Assembly: GCF_010727475.1 (NCBI RefSeq)
Contig: NZ_AP022567.1
Span: forward strand, 930,001-994,000
Source: Mycolicibacterium mageritense
GTDB taxonomy: Bacteria; Actinomycetota; Actinomycetes; Mycobacteriales; Mycobacteriaceae
Length of the DNA: 64,000 nt
Reading direction: 5' to 3'
The notes beneath the pieces are model-generated. The model had not been told where the DNA came from. It saw nothing but the letters and a program-made list of their open reading frames with translations, and made no database searches. The position numbers and the translations under genes were made by a program. Positions 17,752-25,678 of the stretch are shown here, piece by piece. How positions within the stretch are numbered: the first letter of the stretch is position 1; each line of letters opens with the position of its first letter.

Positions 17752-19590
17752 ATGGAACCGACCGACGAATCCTTCGAGGCGCTGCTGCGCTACATGCGTG
17801 ATTCCCGCGGCTTCGACTTCACCGGTTACAAACGCACGTCTCTGATGCGGCGCGTGCGACACCGCATGGACCATGCCGGCTACGAATCCTTCGAACAGTA
17901 CCTCGACGTCCTGCAGGCCAGCTCCGAGGAATTCTCGGCATTGTTCAACACCATCCTGATCAACGTCACCGCGTTCTTCCGCGATCCCGACGCCTGGGAG
18001 TTCGTACGCACCGACGTGATCCCCCGTGTGCTCGCCGAACGCGGACCGGACGACCCGATCCGGGTGTGGAGCGCGGGCTGCGCATCTGGCCAGGAGGCCT
18101 ACACGCTGGCCATCCTGCTCGCCGAAGCCCTGGGCCCTGACGCCTTCCGGCAGCGGGTCAAGATCTATGCCACCGACATCGACGAGGAGGCCCTTGCCGA
18201 GGCCCGCGCCGCGTCATATGACGAGCGAAGCGTCGAATCGGTGCCACCGGACTTGCTGGCGCGCTACTTCGAACAGCTCAACGGCCGGTACGTCTTTCAC
18301 AAGGATCTTCGGCGCGCAGTCATCTTCGGCCGCAACGACCTGGTCAAGGATGCGCCGATATCGCGCGTCGATCTGCTGGTGTGCCGCAACACGCTGATGT
18401 ACCTCAATGCCGAGACACAGCGAAATGTGTTGAACCGGCTGCATTTTGCCCTCGCAGCGCAAGGCACGCTGTTTCTCGGCCACGCAGAGATGCTGCTCAG
18501 CCATGCCGACCGGTTCACGCCGCTGAACCTCAAGCACCGCGTGTTCCGCAAGGCGGCCGGCTCGCACACCGGGATGGAGCGCTACGACCCGGCCGCGTCG
18601 ATGTACGACCGCCACGGCGAGCTGCCCGGCCTCAGCACAGTGCGCGAACTCGCGTTCCGCGCAAGCCCTGTCGCGCAGATCGTGGTCACGGGTGAAGACA
18701 CCGTGGCGATGATCAATCAGCAGGCCGAATCGATTTTCGGGCTGTCGGCCCGCGACATCGGGCGGCTGCTGCGGGATCTGGAGGTCTCATACCGCCCGGT
18801 CGAGCTGCGCGCCTACATCGAGCAGGCCAAGGTCGAGAGGCGCTCCGCCCGGATCCAGGACGTCAAGTGGCAGCGGCCGGGCTCGGAGACCGTGTGGTTC
18901 GAGATCCACGTCAACCCGTTGGTGGACGCCGAGAACGGCCTGCTCGGCATCTCGATCGTGTTCTTCGACGTCACCGCGACCCGCGCGCTCGTCGACAAGG
19001 TGGTGCAGACCAATCGGCAGCTGGAGGCCGCCTACGAGGAACTGCAATCCACCAACGAAGAGCTCGAGACCACCAACGAGGAACTGCAGTCGACGGTCGA
19101 GGAGCTGGAGACCACCAACGAGGAGCTCCAGTCCACCAACGAAGAGCTCGAGACGATGAACGAGGAGTTGCAGTCGACCAACGACGAATTGCACACCATC
19201 AACGACACGTTGCGCGAACGCAGCATCGAACTCGACGACGCACGGACGTTCCTGGACTCCTTGGTCAACTCGATCCACGTCGGCATGGTGGTGGTCGACC
19301 GGGAAATGCGGGTTGTGGTGTGGAACCGGCACTGTGAAGATCTGTGGGGACTGCGCGCCGACGAAACCACCGGCACCGTGCTCACGTCGTTGGATGTCGG
19401 ACTACCGCTCGAGCCCGTCCGGCCGCTCATCGGCAACGCCTTCGTCGACTCCGGCCAAACCGGAGAGGTTCTCCTCGACGCGGTCAACCGGCGTGGCAGG
19501 AACATCCGCGTCAGGGTCACGTGCACCGCTTTCCGCTCCGCCGAGGGCGGCGTCAAGGGTGCGTTGCTTTTGATGGAAGAGCAGGCCTAA
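17752..19590 (+). CDS. CheR methyltransferase-coiled coil-PAS signalling protein
   Basis: A 612-residue multidomain protein. Residues about 5-270 are a CheR-type SAM-dependent glutamate methyltransferase: RTSLMRRVRHRM, NVTAFFRDPDAWE, the SAM loop VWSAGCASGQEAYTLAI, and LVCRNTLMYL. A PAS domain follows (about 290-405), then eight near-perfect heptads (429-484) forming a rigid coiled coil, then a second PAS domain (about 495-610). This resembles the CheR-PAS proteins paired with CheB in non-chemotactic bacteria. ATG at 17752 is 60 bases after the STAS gene on the same strand. It probably adds the methyl marks the CheB removes (inference). Confidence 0.88.
   Translation: MEPTDESFEALLRYMRDSRGFDFTGYKRTSLMRRVRHRMDHAGYESFEQYLDVLQASSEEFSALFNTILINVTAFFRDPDAWEFVRTDVIPRVLAERGPDDPIRVWSAGCASGQEAYTLAILLAEALGPDAFRQRVKIYATDIDEEALAEARAASYDERSVESVPPDLLARYFEQLNGRYVFHKDLRRAVIFGRNDLVKDAPISRVDLLVCRNTLMYLNAETQRNVLNRLHFALAAQGTLFLGHAEMLLSHADRFTPLNLKHRVFRKAAGSHTGMERYDPAASMYDRHGELPGLSTVRELAFRASPVAQIVVTGEDTVAMINQQAESIFGLSARDIGRLLRDLEVSYRPVELRAYIEQAKVERRSARIQDVKWQRPGSETVWFEIHVNPLVDAENGLLGISIVFFDVTATRALVDKVVQTNRQLEAAYEELQSTNEELETTNEELQSTVEELETTNEELQSTNEELETMNEELQSTNDELHTINDTLRERSIELDDARTFLDSLVNSIHVGMVVVDREMRVVVWNRHCEDLWGLRADETTGTVLTSLDVGLPLEPVRPLIGNAFVDSGQTGEVLLDAVNRRGRNIRVRVTCTAFRSAEGGVKGALLLMEEQA
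19036..19203 (+). repeat. Eight 21-bp units encoding coiled-coil heptads
   Basis: Eight consecutive 21-bp units encode EELQSTN, EELETTN, EELQSTV, EELETTN, EELQSTN, EELETMN, EELQSTN and DELHTIN. The strict seven-residue spacing with Leu at a fixed position predicts a long parallel helix linking the two PAS domains. Confidence 0.9.
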
Positions 19591-20022
19591 CCAATCCGAC
19601 CAGGCGGTCTCACGCGCCTCGGGAGTGGCCGCCGCCCGGATGTGCGCGTTGGCGGTCCTGGCGTCGGCCGCCGCGGCGGTGTCGTGCCAATCGGCGGCAT
19701 TGCGATGCATCTCGGCCGCGTCCTGGTGCCTGCTCGTATCACCATTGTTCGCCATCATGGCCGCCTGTTCGTGCGCCGCGGCGGCTCGCCGATGCGCCTG
19801 GCCGGCCTCGAAGTGTCGCTTCGCGGAGGCCTGGTGGGCCTCCATGGCCTGCTGCCACGATTGCTGTGCCCGCAGCTCCGCGGTCGCCACATCCTCGGCC
19901 GTCGGGGCCAGCCCTTGCGCGAGCGCGGCCCGCCGTTGCTGAAGCTCGGCGATCCGCAGCCGCGCGGCCGCCGCTCGCGCCCCGGGCGGGATTCGGTCGA
20001 ATCCCTCAGTCGTCAACGACAT
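19402..20022 (-). CDS. Alanine-rich helical protein, function unknown; 3' end antisense to cheR-PAS
   Basis: The open frame gives 206 residues. The first ~145 are strongly helical and Ala/His/Gln-rich, with repeated A-x-x-H-x-x-A-A steps (RHFEAGQAHRRAAAAHEQAA, RHQDAAEMHRNAADWHDTAA), suggesting a helical bundle. The last ~60 residues are the reverse complement of the CheR-PAS gene 3' end (overlap 19402-19590) and look like passive antisense translation, so the functional part may be shorter or the original stop may have been lost. The start overlaps the GAF-ANTAR gene by 17 bases, so the two are translationally linked. No family recognised. Confidence 0.6.
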   Translation of the reverse strand: MSLTTEGFDRIPPGARAAAARLRIAELQQRRAALAQGLAPTAEDVATAELRAQQSWQQAMEAHQASAKRHFEAGQAHRRAAAAHEQAAMMANNGDTSRHQDAAEMHRNAADWHDTAAAADARTANAHIRAAATPEARETAWSDWLGLLFHQKQRTLDAALGGAESGARDPDADVPATPVDRVEENLSGLAGVDEGVADERPDGLER

Positions 20023-20719
20023 CTCGTGCCCGCGCTGAATTCACGATCTCATGCGCGAGATCCGCGAGCGGGGTGTTGGAGTTCTGTGACAGGCGCTTGA
20101 GCACCTCGAAGGCCTGGACGGCATCGATCCGGTAGCGCTCCATCAACATACCCTTGGCCTGGCCGATGATGTCACGCGAGGCCAGCGCGCTGCGGAACTG
20201 CTCGTCGCGACGCAGCAGATTCCACGCCAGCGCGGTGTGGGTGGCCACGACCAGGCCGGCTTCCACCGACTCCGCGTCGAATGCACCCGACTGTTCGGCG
20301 TAGAAATTCAGCGCGCCCATGGTCTGCTTGTCGGCATAGAGCTGGAAAGCGATCACCGAACGGATCGGGGTCTCCTCGACCGCATCGCGGCAGTATGCGG
20401 GCCACCGCGATTCGTTCTCCATGTCGTTGATCCGGATGACGTGCTGTTCCCATGCCGCGCTGAGGCACGGCCCTTCGGCCCGGCGTTGCTGGATCTCATC
20501 GAGCACCTTCGGGTACTCGCCGGTCGCCGCGGCGGTCCGCACCTTGCCATCGCGAACGGCGATGGTGATGCCCGCGTGCCGGGCACCGGGCACATATTTG
20601 ACACCGTTCTCGGTGAGTTCGCCGAGGACGGTGTCGACGTCGGCGACAGGATGCTCCTGGATACCACGAATCAACTCGCTGATCTGCGATGCCATCACCT
20701 GCTGGGGGCTCACTGACAT
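20006..20719 (-). CDS. GAF and ANTAR domain-containing antiterminator-type regulator
   Basis: A 237-residue protein. Residues about 20-170 form a GAF sensor domain (GPCLSAAWEQHVIRINDM, SVIAFQLYADKQTMGALNFYA). Residues about 180-232 form an ANTAR RNA-binding domain (SRDIIGQAKGMLMERY, then AFEVLKRLSQNSNTPLADLA). Mycobacterial ANTAR proteins bind paired hexanucleotide RNA hairpins and prevent premature termination. ATG at 20719 has GGAG eight bases upstream. The gene lies at the right end of the CheB/CheR block on the opposite strand and is cotranscribed with the helical protein. A 207-bp divergent region separates it from the F420-type oxidoreductase gene. Confidence 0.88.
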   Translation of the reverse strand: MSVSPQQVMASQISELIRGIQEHPVADVDTVLGELTENGVKYVPGARHAGITIAVRDGKVRTAAATGEYPKVLDEIQQRRAEGPCLSAAWEQHVIRINDMENESRWPAYCRDAVEETPIRSVIAFQLYADKQTMGALNFYAEQSGAFDAESVEAGLVVATHTALAWNLLRRDEQFRSALASRDIIGQAKGMLMERYRIDAVQAFEVLKRLSQNSNTPLADLAHEIVNSARARDVVDD

Positions 20720-20901
20720 GGTTTTTGCTCCGATCGCCTGCCGCCCATGGAGATGTGTTCATCGTGCGCTGAAGCGAGGGCCGTGGCAACTGTTCGGGCG
20801 TCTTCCAAGCAGGACCGTCGCCGGTCGGCGACATGTTGCCGGTGTTGAATGCTACTGGCCATTTCCCGCAAGGCTACTTGCGCCGACTTTCCCCACAGAT
20901 T

Positions 20902-20915
20902 TAGAACACGTTCTA
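20902..20915. promoter_or_regulatory. KstR-type operator
   Basis: TAGAACACGTTCTA fits the KstR consensus TnnAACnnGTTnnA exactly and is a perfect 6-bp inverted repeat around AC. It ends 11 bases before the ATG of the LLM oxidoreductase gene, a position suited to repression. KstR is the TetR-family repressor of mycobacterial cholesterol and lipid catabolism. Confidence 0.75.
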
Positions 20916-20926
20916 GTCTGGGCGTC

Positions 20927-21790
20927 ATGCGGTTCACCTATGCCGAAGCCATGACCGACCCCACCTACTACATCCCGCTCGCCCGGGCCGCCGAAGCGGC
21001 CGGGTATCACGCGATGACCATCCCGGACAGTGTCGCCTACCCGTTCGAATCCGACTCGAAATATCCCTATACCCCTGACGGGAACCGGGAGTTTCTCGAC
21101 GGCAAGGCCTTCATCGAGGCCTTCGTGATGGCGTCGGCACTGTGCGCGGTGACCACGACGCTCAAGTTCAACTTCTTCGTCCTCAAACTGCCGATCCGGC
21201 CCCCGGCCCTGGTCGCCAAGCAGGTGGGCTCGCTCAACGCATTGTTCGACAACCGGCTCGGCCTCGGGGTTGGCACCAGCCCGTGGCCCGAGGACTACGA
21301 GTTGATGGGCGTGCCGTTCGTGCGCCGGGGCAAGCGGATGGATGAGTGCATCGACATCATCCGCGGCCTGACCAGCGGCGACTATTTCGAATACCACGGC
21401 GAGTTCTACGACATCCCCAAGACCAAGATGACCCCGGCGCCCTCGAAACCCGTGCAAATCCTGGTCGGCGGCCACGCCGACGCCGCGCTGCGCCGCGCCG
21501 CGCGCTGCGACGGCTGGATGCACGGCGGCGGCACCGACGATCTCGACACACTCATCAAGCGGCTCAACCAGATTCGTGAGGAAGAGGGGCAGACCGGCCC
21601 GTTCGAGATCCACGTCATCTCAGGTGACGCCTTCACGGTCGACGGCATCAAACGCCTTGAGGACAAGGGTGTCACCGACGTGATCGTCGGATTCCGGCTG
21701 CCCTACATCAAGGGCGAGGACACCGAACCGCTCGACCGCAAGATCCGGCATCTGGAGAAGTTCGCCGAGCATGTGATCGCGAAGGTCTGA
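20927..21790 (+). CDS. LLM-class F420-dependent-type oxidoreductase
   Basis: A 287-residue luciferase-like TIM-barrel oxidoreductase. The N-terminus MRFTYAEAM and AARAAEAAGYHAM, then LFDNRLGLGVGTSPWPEDY, RRGKRMDECIDIIRGL and PVQILVGGHADAALRRAAR follow the LLM/F420 family pattern. Mycobacterial members usually use coenzyme F420, which is inference here. The ATG at 20927 directly follows a KstR-type box, so the substrate may be a steroid or other lipid-derived intermediate. By position it corresponds to M. tuberculosis Rv0940c (recollection). It is a single gene, followed by the convergent ROK regulator 9 bases away. Confidence 0.85.
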   Translation: MRFTYAEAMTDPTYYIPLARAAEAAGYHAMTIPDSVAYPFESDSKYPYTPDGNREFLDGKAFIEAFVMASALCAVTTTLKFNFFVLKLPIRPPALVAKQVGSLNALFDNRLGLGVGTSPWPEDYELMGVPFVRRGKRMDECIDIIRGLTSGDYFEYHGEFYDIPKTKMTPAPSKPVQILVGGHADAALRRAARCDGWMHGGGTDDLDTLIKRLNQIREEEGQTGPFEIHVISGDAFTVDGIKRLEDKGVTDVIVGFRLPYIKGEDTEPLDRKIRHLEKFAEHVIAKV

Positions 21791-21799
21791 CTTTCCGGC

Positions 21800-22936
21800 T
21801 CAGGCCCGGTCGATCGCGGCCGGGCTCAGCACCTCGTCCAAAACCATGGTGGCGCAACCGATCACGCCCGACCGGTCCCCGTAGGTCGACGGCGCGACCT
21901 GCAGCGTCCGAGTGGCCAGCGCAGTGGCGTTGCCGTACAACGTTTCTCGCAACCCGGCGACAAAGATGTCGTAAGCCCGCGCCATGTCGCCCGCCACCAC
22001 GAGCATCGCGGGGTTGAGCAGATTGACCGCGGCGGCGAGCACTTCGCCGATGTGGCGACCGCTGTCGCGGATCATCCGGCGCGCGTCGGCGTCGCCGTCG
22101 TGCGCGAGCTGCACCAGATCGCGCACATGGTTGACGCCTTCGCGGTCCAGCTCGGCCACCAACGCCCAGCCCCCGGCGACGGCCTCCAGGCATCCGGTGT
22201 CGCCGCACCGGCACGGCAGGCCTGCCGCGGCCGGGGTCTTGTTGTGGCCCAACTCGCCCGCGGCCTGGACCGCACCGCGTTGCAGCGCACCGCCCGCGAT
22301 GATGCCGGTGCCGATACCGGTGGACGCCTTGAGCACGAGCAGATCATCGACGGCCCGCCGGTCCTCGCTGCGCCGCTCGGCGAGCGCGATGACGTTCACG
22401 TCGTTGTCGATGACGACGGGGGCGTCGGTGAGCTCGCGAAGGTAGGTGTGCAGTTCTACTCCGTCCCAGCCGGGCAGGATCGGCGAGTCGAGGCTCGCGC
22501 CGCGCACGCGGTCGACCGTGCCCGGCAGGCTCGCCCCGACCCCGTAGACCGGCTCGCCCGCGCGGGCGTCGAGCATCGCGTCGAGCCGCTTGACCACGTC
22601 GGGCATGAGGTCGCCGGGTCCGAGATCGGGCTGCTGATCGATGTCGGTGAGGTCGAGCACGTCGCCGGCCAGGTTGCACACGGCCAGCCGGGTCCGGCTG
22701 CGGCCGATGGCCGCGGACAGCACCACGCCCGCGTCGGCGTTGAACGACAGCAGCGCGGCCGGACGGCCGCCCGTGGACGGCGCCTGCTCGGTCTCGACCA
22801 CGAGCCCACGCTCGGCCAGGACCGCCACCCGGGCCGCCACCGCGGTTCGCGACAGCCCGGTCAGCTGACCGATCTCGGCGCGGGTGACATCCCGGCGTGC
22901 CCTGATCAGCGCAAGAACATCGCCGACAGTTGACAT
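21800..22936 (-). CDS. ROK family transcriptional regulator
   Basis: A 378-residue protein. The N-terminal winged helix-turn-helix (TRAEIGQLTGLSRTAVAARV) is followed by a ROK sugar-kinase-like domain with GASLPGTVD, DNDVNVIALAE, STGIGTGIIAGG, a GELGH motif and the zinc-binding cluster CRCGDTGCLEA. ROK repressors bind DNA and are released by sugars or sugar phosphates. ATG at 22936 was chosen because it begins just before the HTH; the frame continues 42 bases upstream into the operator region. It is divergent from an MFS exporter, its probable target. Confidence 0.88.
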   Translation of the reverse strand: MSTVGDVLALIRARRDVTRAEIGQLTGLSRTAVAARVAVLAERGLVVETEQAPSTGGRPAALLSFNADAGVVLSAAIGRSRTRLAVCNLAGDVLDLTDIDQQPDLGPGDLMPDVVKRLDAMLDARAGEPVYGVGASLPGTVDRVRGASLDSPILPGWDGVELHTYLRELTDAPVVIDNDVNVIALAERRSEDRRAVDDLLVLKASTGIGTGIIAGGALQRGAVQAAGELGHNKTPAAAGLPCRCGDTGCLEAVAGGWALVAELDREGVNHVRDLVQLAHDGDADARRMIRDSGRHIGEVLAAAVNLLNPAMLVVAGDMARAYDIFVAGLRETLYGNATALATRTLQVAPSTYGDRSGVIGCATMVLDEVLSPAAIDRA

Positions 22937-22959
22937 GCGTCCAGCGTAACTTCGCTCAC

Positions 22960-22980
22960 TTTGGCATTCAAAATGCAAAA
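22960..22980. promoter_or_regulatory. Inverted-repeat operator between ROK regulator and MFS genes
   Basis: TTTGGCATT (22960-22968) and AATGCAAAA (22972-22980) are inverted copies with one mismatch around a 3-base spacer. The repeat sits 23 bases upstream of the ROK start codon and about 105 bases before the MFS start, as expected for an autoregulated operator. Confidence 0.5.
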
Positions 22981-23085
22981 GTAAGTTGATGGAACATCAG
23001 AAGTGCCGCTAGCGTTGCAAGCGCAGTTCTCGCCAATGCCGTCCGAGAGCTCCTTTTCAAGCCTCTATCGGAAAGCCGTATCGCC

Positions 23086-24309
23086 ATGACGACTTCCCTC
23101 GAACGCCCCGCCGGCCCCGCCTCGGTTGTCGCACCTGACCCCACGGTGCGATGGCTCGCGGTGTTCGCCCTGGCCATGGGCGGCTTCGGCATCGGTACCA
23201 CCGAATTCGTCGCGATGGGCCTACTGCCCGACATCGCATCGGGCTTCGGCATCACCGAACCCACCGCGGGCCATGTGATCTCCGCCTACGCCCTCGGCGT
23301 CGTGGTCGGTGCACCCGTCATCGCGGCCCTGACCGCGCGGGTACCCCGCCGCATCCTGCTGCTCGGCCTGATGACCGTCTTCACGCTCGGCAACCTGGCC
23401 AGCATGGTCGCGCCGTCCTACGAAACACTGGTCGCTGCCCGATTCGTGGCCGGTCTGCCGCACGGCGCCTTCTTCGGGATCGCCGCGCTGGCGGCCGCAC
23501 ACCTCATGGGTCCGCAGAACCGGGCCAAGGCCGTCGCGCATGTGCTGTCCGGCCTGACGATCGCGACGGTGCTCGGCGTGCCGCTCGCCTCCTGGCTCGG
23601 TCAGGCCCTGGGCTGGCGCAGCGCGTTCGGCCTCGTGGTGGCCATCGGACTGGTCACCCTCACGGCCCTGTGGTTCTGGCTGCCCGATCAACTGCGGTCC
23701 ATGCATGTCACGAGCCCCTTGACCGAGCTCAGCGCGCTGCGCAGGCCGCAGGTCTGGCTCGCGGTGCTCGTCGGCATGATCGGCTTCGGCGGCATGTTCG
23801 CGGTGTACACCTACATCAGCACCACGATGACCGACGTCGCCGGGCTCTCACGCTCGCTCGTCCCGGTCGCGCTCATGATGTTCGGGCTCGGCATGGTCGT
23901 CGGCAACCTCGTCGGTGGCCGGCTGGCCGATACGTCGGTGATCCGCGCGCTGTACCTGTCGATGAGCGCGCTCGGCGTGCTGCTCGCGGTGTTCGTGGTC
24001 GCGTCGCACAATCCCTGGACCGCACTTCTGGTGCTGTTCGGGATCGGCGCCGCGGGCTCAGCCGTCGGCCCCGCGCTGCAGACCCGGCTCATGGACGTCG
24101 CGCACGACGCGCAGACGCTCGCCGCGGCGCTCAACCACTCGGCGCTCAACATCGGCAACGCGACCGGTGCGTGGGTCGGCGGGCTCGTGATCGCGGCGGG
24201 CTACGGCTACACCGCCCCGGCCGCCGCAGGCGCACTGCTCGCGGTCGGCGGGCTGCTGGTGTTCACCGTTTCGGTACTGCTGCAGCGGCGCACCGCTACT
24301 CGTCGATGA
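23086..24309 (+). CDS. MFS transporter, DHA1/AraJ-type
   Basis: A 407-residue, 12-helix major facilitator protein. The N-terminus ALAMGGFGIGTTEFVAMGLL is the signature start of the AraJ/YdhP/PbuE-like DHA1 subgroup (sugar or nucleoside efflux and drug exporters). GLPHGAFFGIAALAAAHL and the second-half NLVGGRLADTSV support this. It probably exports a sugar-like or drug-like compound under control of the divergent ROK regulator (inference from context). ATG at 23086 begins a short cytosolic leader before the first helix. Its last 14 bases overlap the convergent DUF5709 gene. Confidence 0.85.
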   Translation: MTTSLERPAGPASVVAPDPTVRWLAVFALAMGGFGIGTTEFVAMGLLPDIASGFGITEPTAGHVISAYALGVVVGAPVIAALTARVPRRILLLGLMTVFTLGNLASMVAPSYETLVAARFVAGLPHGAFFGIAALAAAHLMGPQNRAKAVAHVLSGLTIATVLGVPLASWLGQALGWRSAFGLVVAIGLVTLTALWFWLPDQLRSMHVTSPLTELSALRRPQVWLAVLVGMIGFGGMFAVYTYISTTMTDVAGLSRSLVPVALMMFGLGMVVGNLVGGRLADTSVIRALYLSMSALGVLLAVFVVASHNPWTALLVLFGIGAAGSAVGPALQTRLMDVAHDAQTLAAALNHSALNIGNATGAWVGGLVIAAGYGYTAPAAAGALLAVGGLLVFTVSVLLQRRTATRR

Positions 24310-24676
24310 TGTGGACCGCGGCCTCTTCCGCAGAGGCCGCGCCCCCGTCGATGCCGACGTCACTTCCGAGCAGTTCGGCCTCGTCGTCCTCACCGAACCC
24401 CGCATTGGGCGCCACCAGCCGGCCCGAGCGCCGATCCCCCACCTCGTCGTCACCGGCCTGCTCGTCCCGATAGTCGTCATCGTCGAGTTGCATCGCCGGA
24501 TCGGGTTCTTCCTCGGCCAACAACTCGTCGAGCGTCTCGTGGTCGCGGGGCTCGCGCCAGCGGTCCGGCGGCGAGTAACCCTCGTCGAGCAGGTCGTCCA
24601 CACCCCGGTCGATCAGGGTGTCTTCCTGAGTCAACTGGTCATCCTCGTCGACGCTGTATTCGTCAGGACTGCTCAT
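24296..24676 (-). CDS. DUF5709 family acidic protein
   Basis: A 126-residue, strongly acidic protein (many Asp/Glu; segments YSPPDRWREPRDHETLDELL and GRLVAPNAGFGEDDEAELLG). These two conserved blocks are typical of the actinobacterial DUF5709 family. It is probably cytosolic and largely disordered at its ends. Function is unknown; I recall family members associated with stress conditions, but nothing here shows that. The 3' end overlaps the convergent MFS gene by 14 bases. The 249 bases upstream, to the DUF5994 gene, hold no credible gene. Confidence 0.8.
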   Translation of the reverse strand: MSSPDEYSVDEDDQLTQEDTLIDRGVDDLLDEGYSPPDRWREPRDHETLDELLAEEEPDPAMQLDDDDYRDEQAGDDEVGDRRSGRLVAPNAGFGEDDEAELLGSDVGIDGGAASAEEAAVHIIDE

Positions 24677-24925
24677 GACTCAACGATGCCCCATGCGGGC
24701 CGGTCCTCGCACGTCGAAGTGAGACCGAAGAGACCAAACGGGCAGGGGCAGGGTGTGCGGGGCTACAGTCCTCGGTGCGCAGCGCTCAGCTGGGCATTCG
24801 GGCTCATGTGGATAACCGCGTAGGCTGAGGTCATCGGCGGTACTTCGTCGCGTGACTGGATCAATGTCATGCCGTCGCCGGTTCGACAACATTGACCGGC
24901 TCGCGGTCAAGGCGGGAGCGTCACG

Positions 24926-25378
24926 ATGACGCCGAAGATTCATACGTCCCCAACTCAGCGCACAGCGCCCGAACACACACCGCGATTGCGGCTGAAGCCC
25001 AAAGCTCCGTGTACCGGATATGTGGACGGCGCATGGTGGCCGCACACCAGCAACCTCAGTACAGAGCTACCAGACCTGTTGGCGGTGTTGTCCGTGCGCC
25101 TCGGACAGATCGACCGCGTGCTTTACAACGTCCACGAGTGGTCCACAGCGCCCACGAAACTCACCACCGGTGGACGGCGGGTTCGTCTCGACGGATACCA
25201 GCGGCAACCGGTCAACACCATCGAAGTCGTTGGGCTGGACCGCAACAGGATCGTGCTTCTTACGGTCCCTGCCGCGACAGATCCGGCCGAAGCGCACTGC
25301 GCGCTCATGAGTGCGGCGAGCCCCAACAACCGTTCGACGGTGACCGACCTCCTTACCGCCGCGCAGCACGCAGACTAG
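24926..25378 (+). CDS. DUF5994 family protein
   Basis: A 150-residue protein. The block PRLRLKPKAPCTGYVDGAWWPHTSNL followed by ELPDLLAVLSVRLGQIDRVLYN is the hallmark of the DUF5994 family, common in mycobacteria and often multicopy. Function unknown. The ATG at 24926 is preceded by GGGAG at a good distance. A TTGACCG...CGGTCAA inverted repeat (24892-24910) just upstream could be a regulatory site. It is the first gene of the less G+C-rich island and is followed by a palindrome at 25391-25409. Confidence 0.82.
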   Translation: MTPKIHTSPTQRTAPEHTPRLRLKPKAPCTGYVDGAWWPHTSNLSTELPDLLAVLSVRLGQIDRVLYNVHEWSTAPTKLTTGGRRVRLDGYQRQPVNTIEVVGLDRNRIVLLTVPAATDPAEAHCALMSAASPNNRSTVTDLLTAAQHAD

Positions 25379-25390
25379 TTGCGTCAATTT

Positions 25391-25409
25391 TCCGTTGAAC
25401 TTCAACGGA
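25391..25409. promoter_or_regulatory. Perfect 19-bp palindrome downstream of DUF5994
   Basis: TCCGTTGAA and TTCAACGGA are perfect inverted repeats around a single C, followed by TTT. It could be a weak terminator for the DUF5994 gene or an operator for the cold-shock remnant/transglutaminase region that starts about 50 bases later. The sequence alone does not decide. Confidence 0.5.
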
Positions 25410-25458
25410 TTTCGGTGCATATGCGTGCATCCATCCCACACGAGAAGACAGGGTCTGC

Positions 25459-25641
25459 ATGGCTGAAGGGAATGTGACGTGGTTCGACCATGAGAAGGGC
25501 TTTGGCATCATCTCTCCACGGATGATCCGCAACCGCACCGATATCGGTTTGTCCATCGCGAAACAGCGTGCATCATATGCCGATTCGCATGTCGATCTGG
25601 CGCCCGCCGAATGTCTCTCCACCGTTGGGCACGGAAAGTGA
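25459..25641 (+). pseudogene. Cold-shock protein gene remnant
   Basis: The 60-residue frame starts MAEGNVTWFDHEKGFGIISP, which closely matches the first beta strands and RNP1 of CspA-type proteins (family form MxxGTVKWFNxEKGFGFI). After residue 20 the similarity stops. A different frame at 25548 reads F-V-H, possibly the rest of the DVFVH (RNP2) motif, so the gene looks frameshifted and degraded. A working Csp would need about 67 residues with both RNP motifs. I therefore call it a broken gene; an intact short peptide is the alternative. Confidence 0.65.
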
Positions 25642-25678
25642 TGGTCCGCAGCATTGCCGTTGATGGACGTTTGGCGCT

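Noticed and set aside
19036..19203. Short regular repeats resembling a CRISPR array
   Set aside because: The 21-bp units are contiguous, have no spacers, and encode a coiled-coil heptad inside an open reading frame. No CRISPR array or cas gene is seen in the window.
20710..20937. 75-codon leftward frame in the GAF-ANTAR/LLM gap
   Set aside because: It spans the KstR box and promoter region, has no motif, and overlaps the start of the LLM gene.
24680..25045. Leftward frame between the DUF5709 and DUF5994 genes
   Set aside because: It overlaps the DUF5994 start and has no recognisable motif or Shine-Dalgarno.
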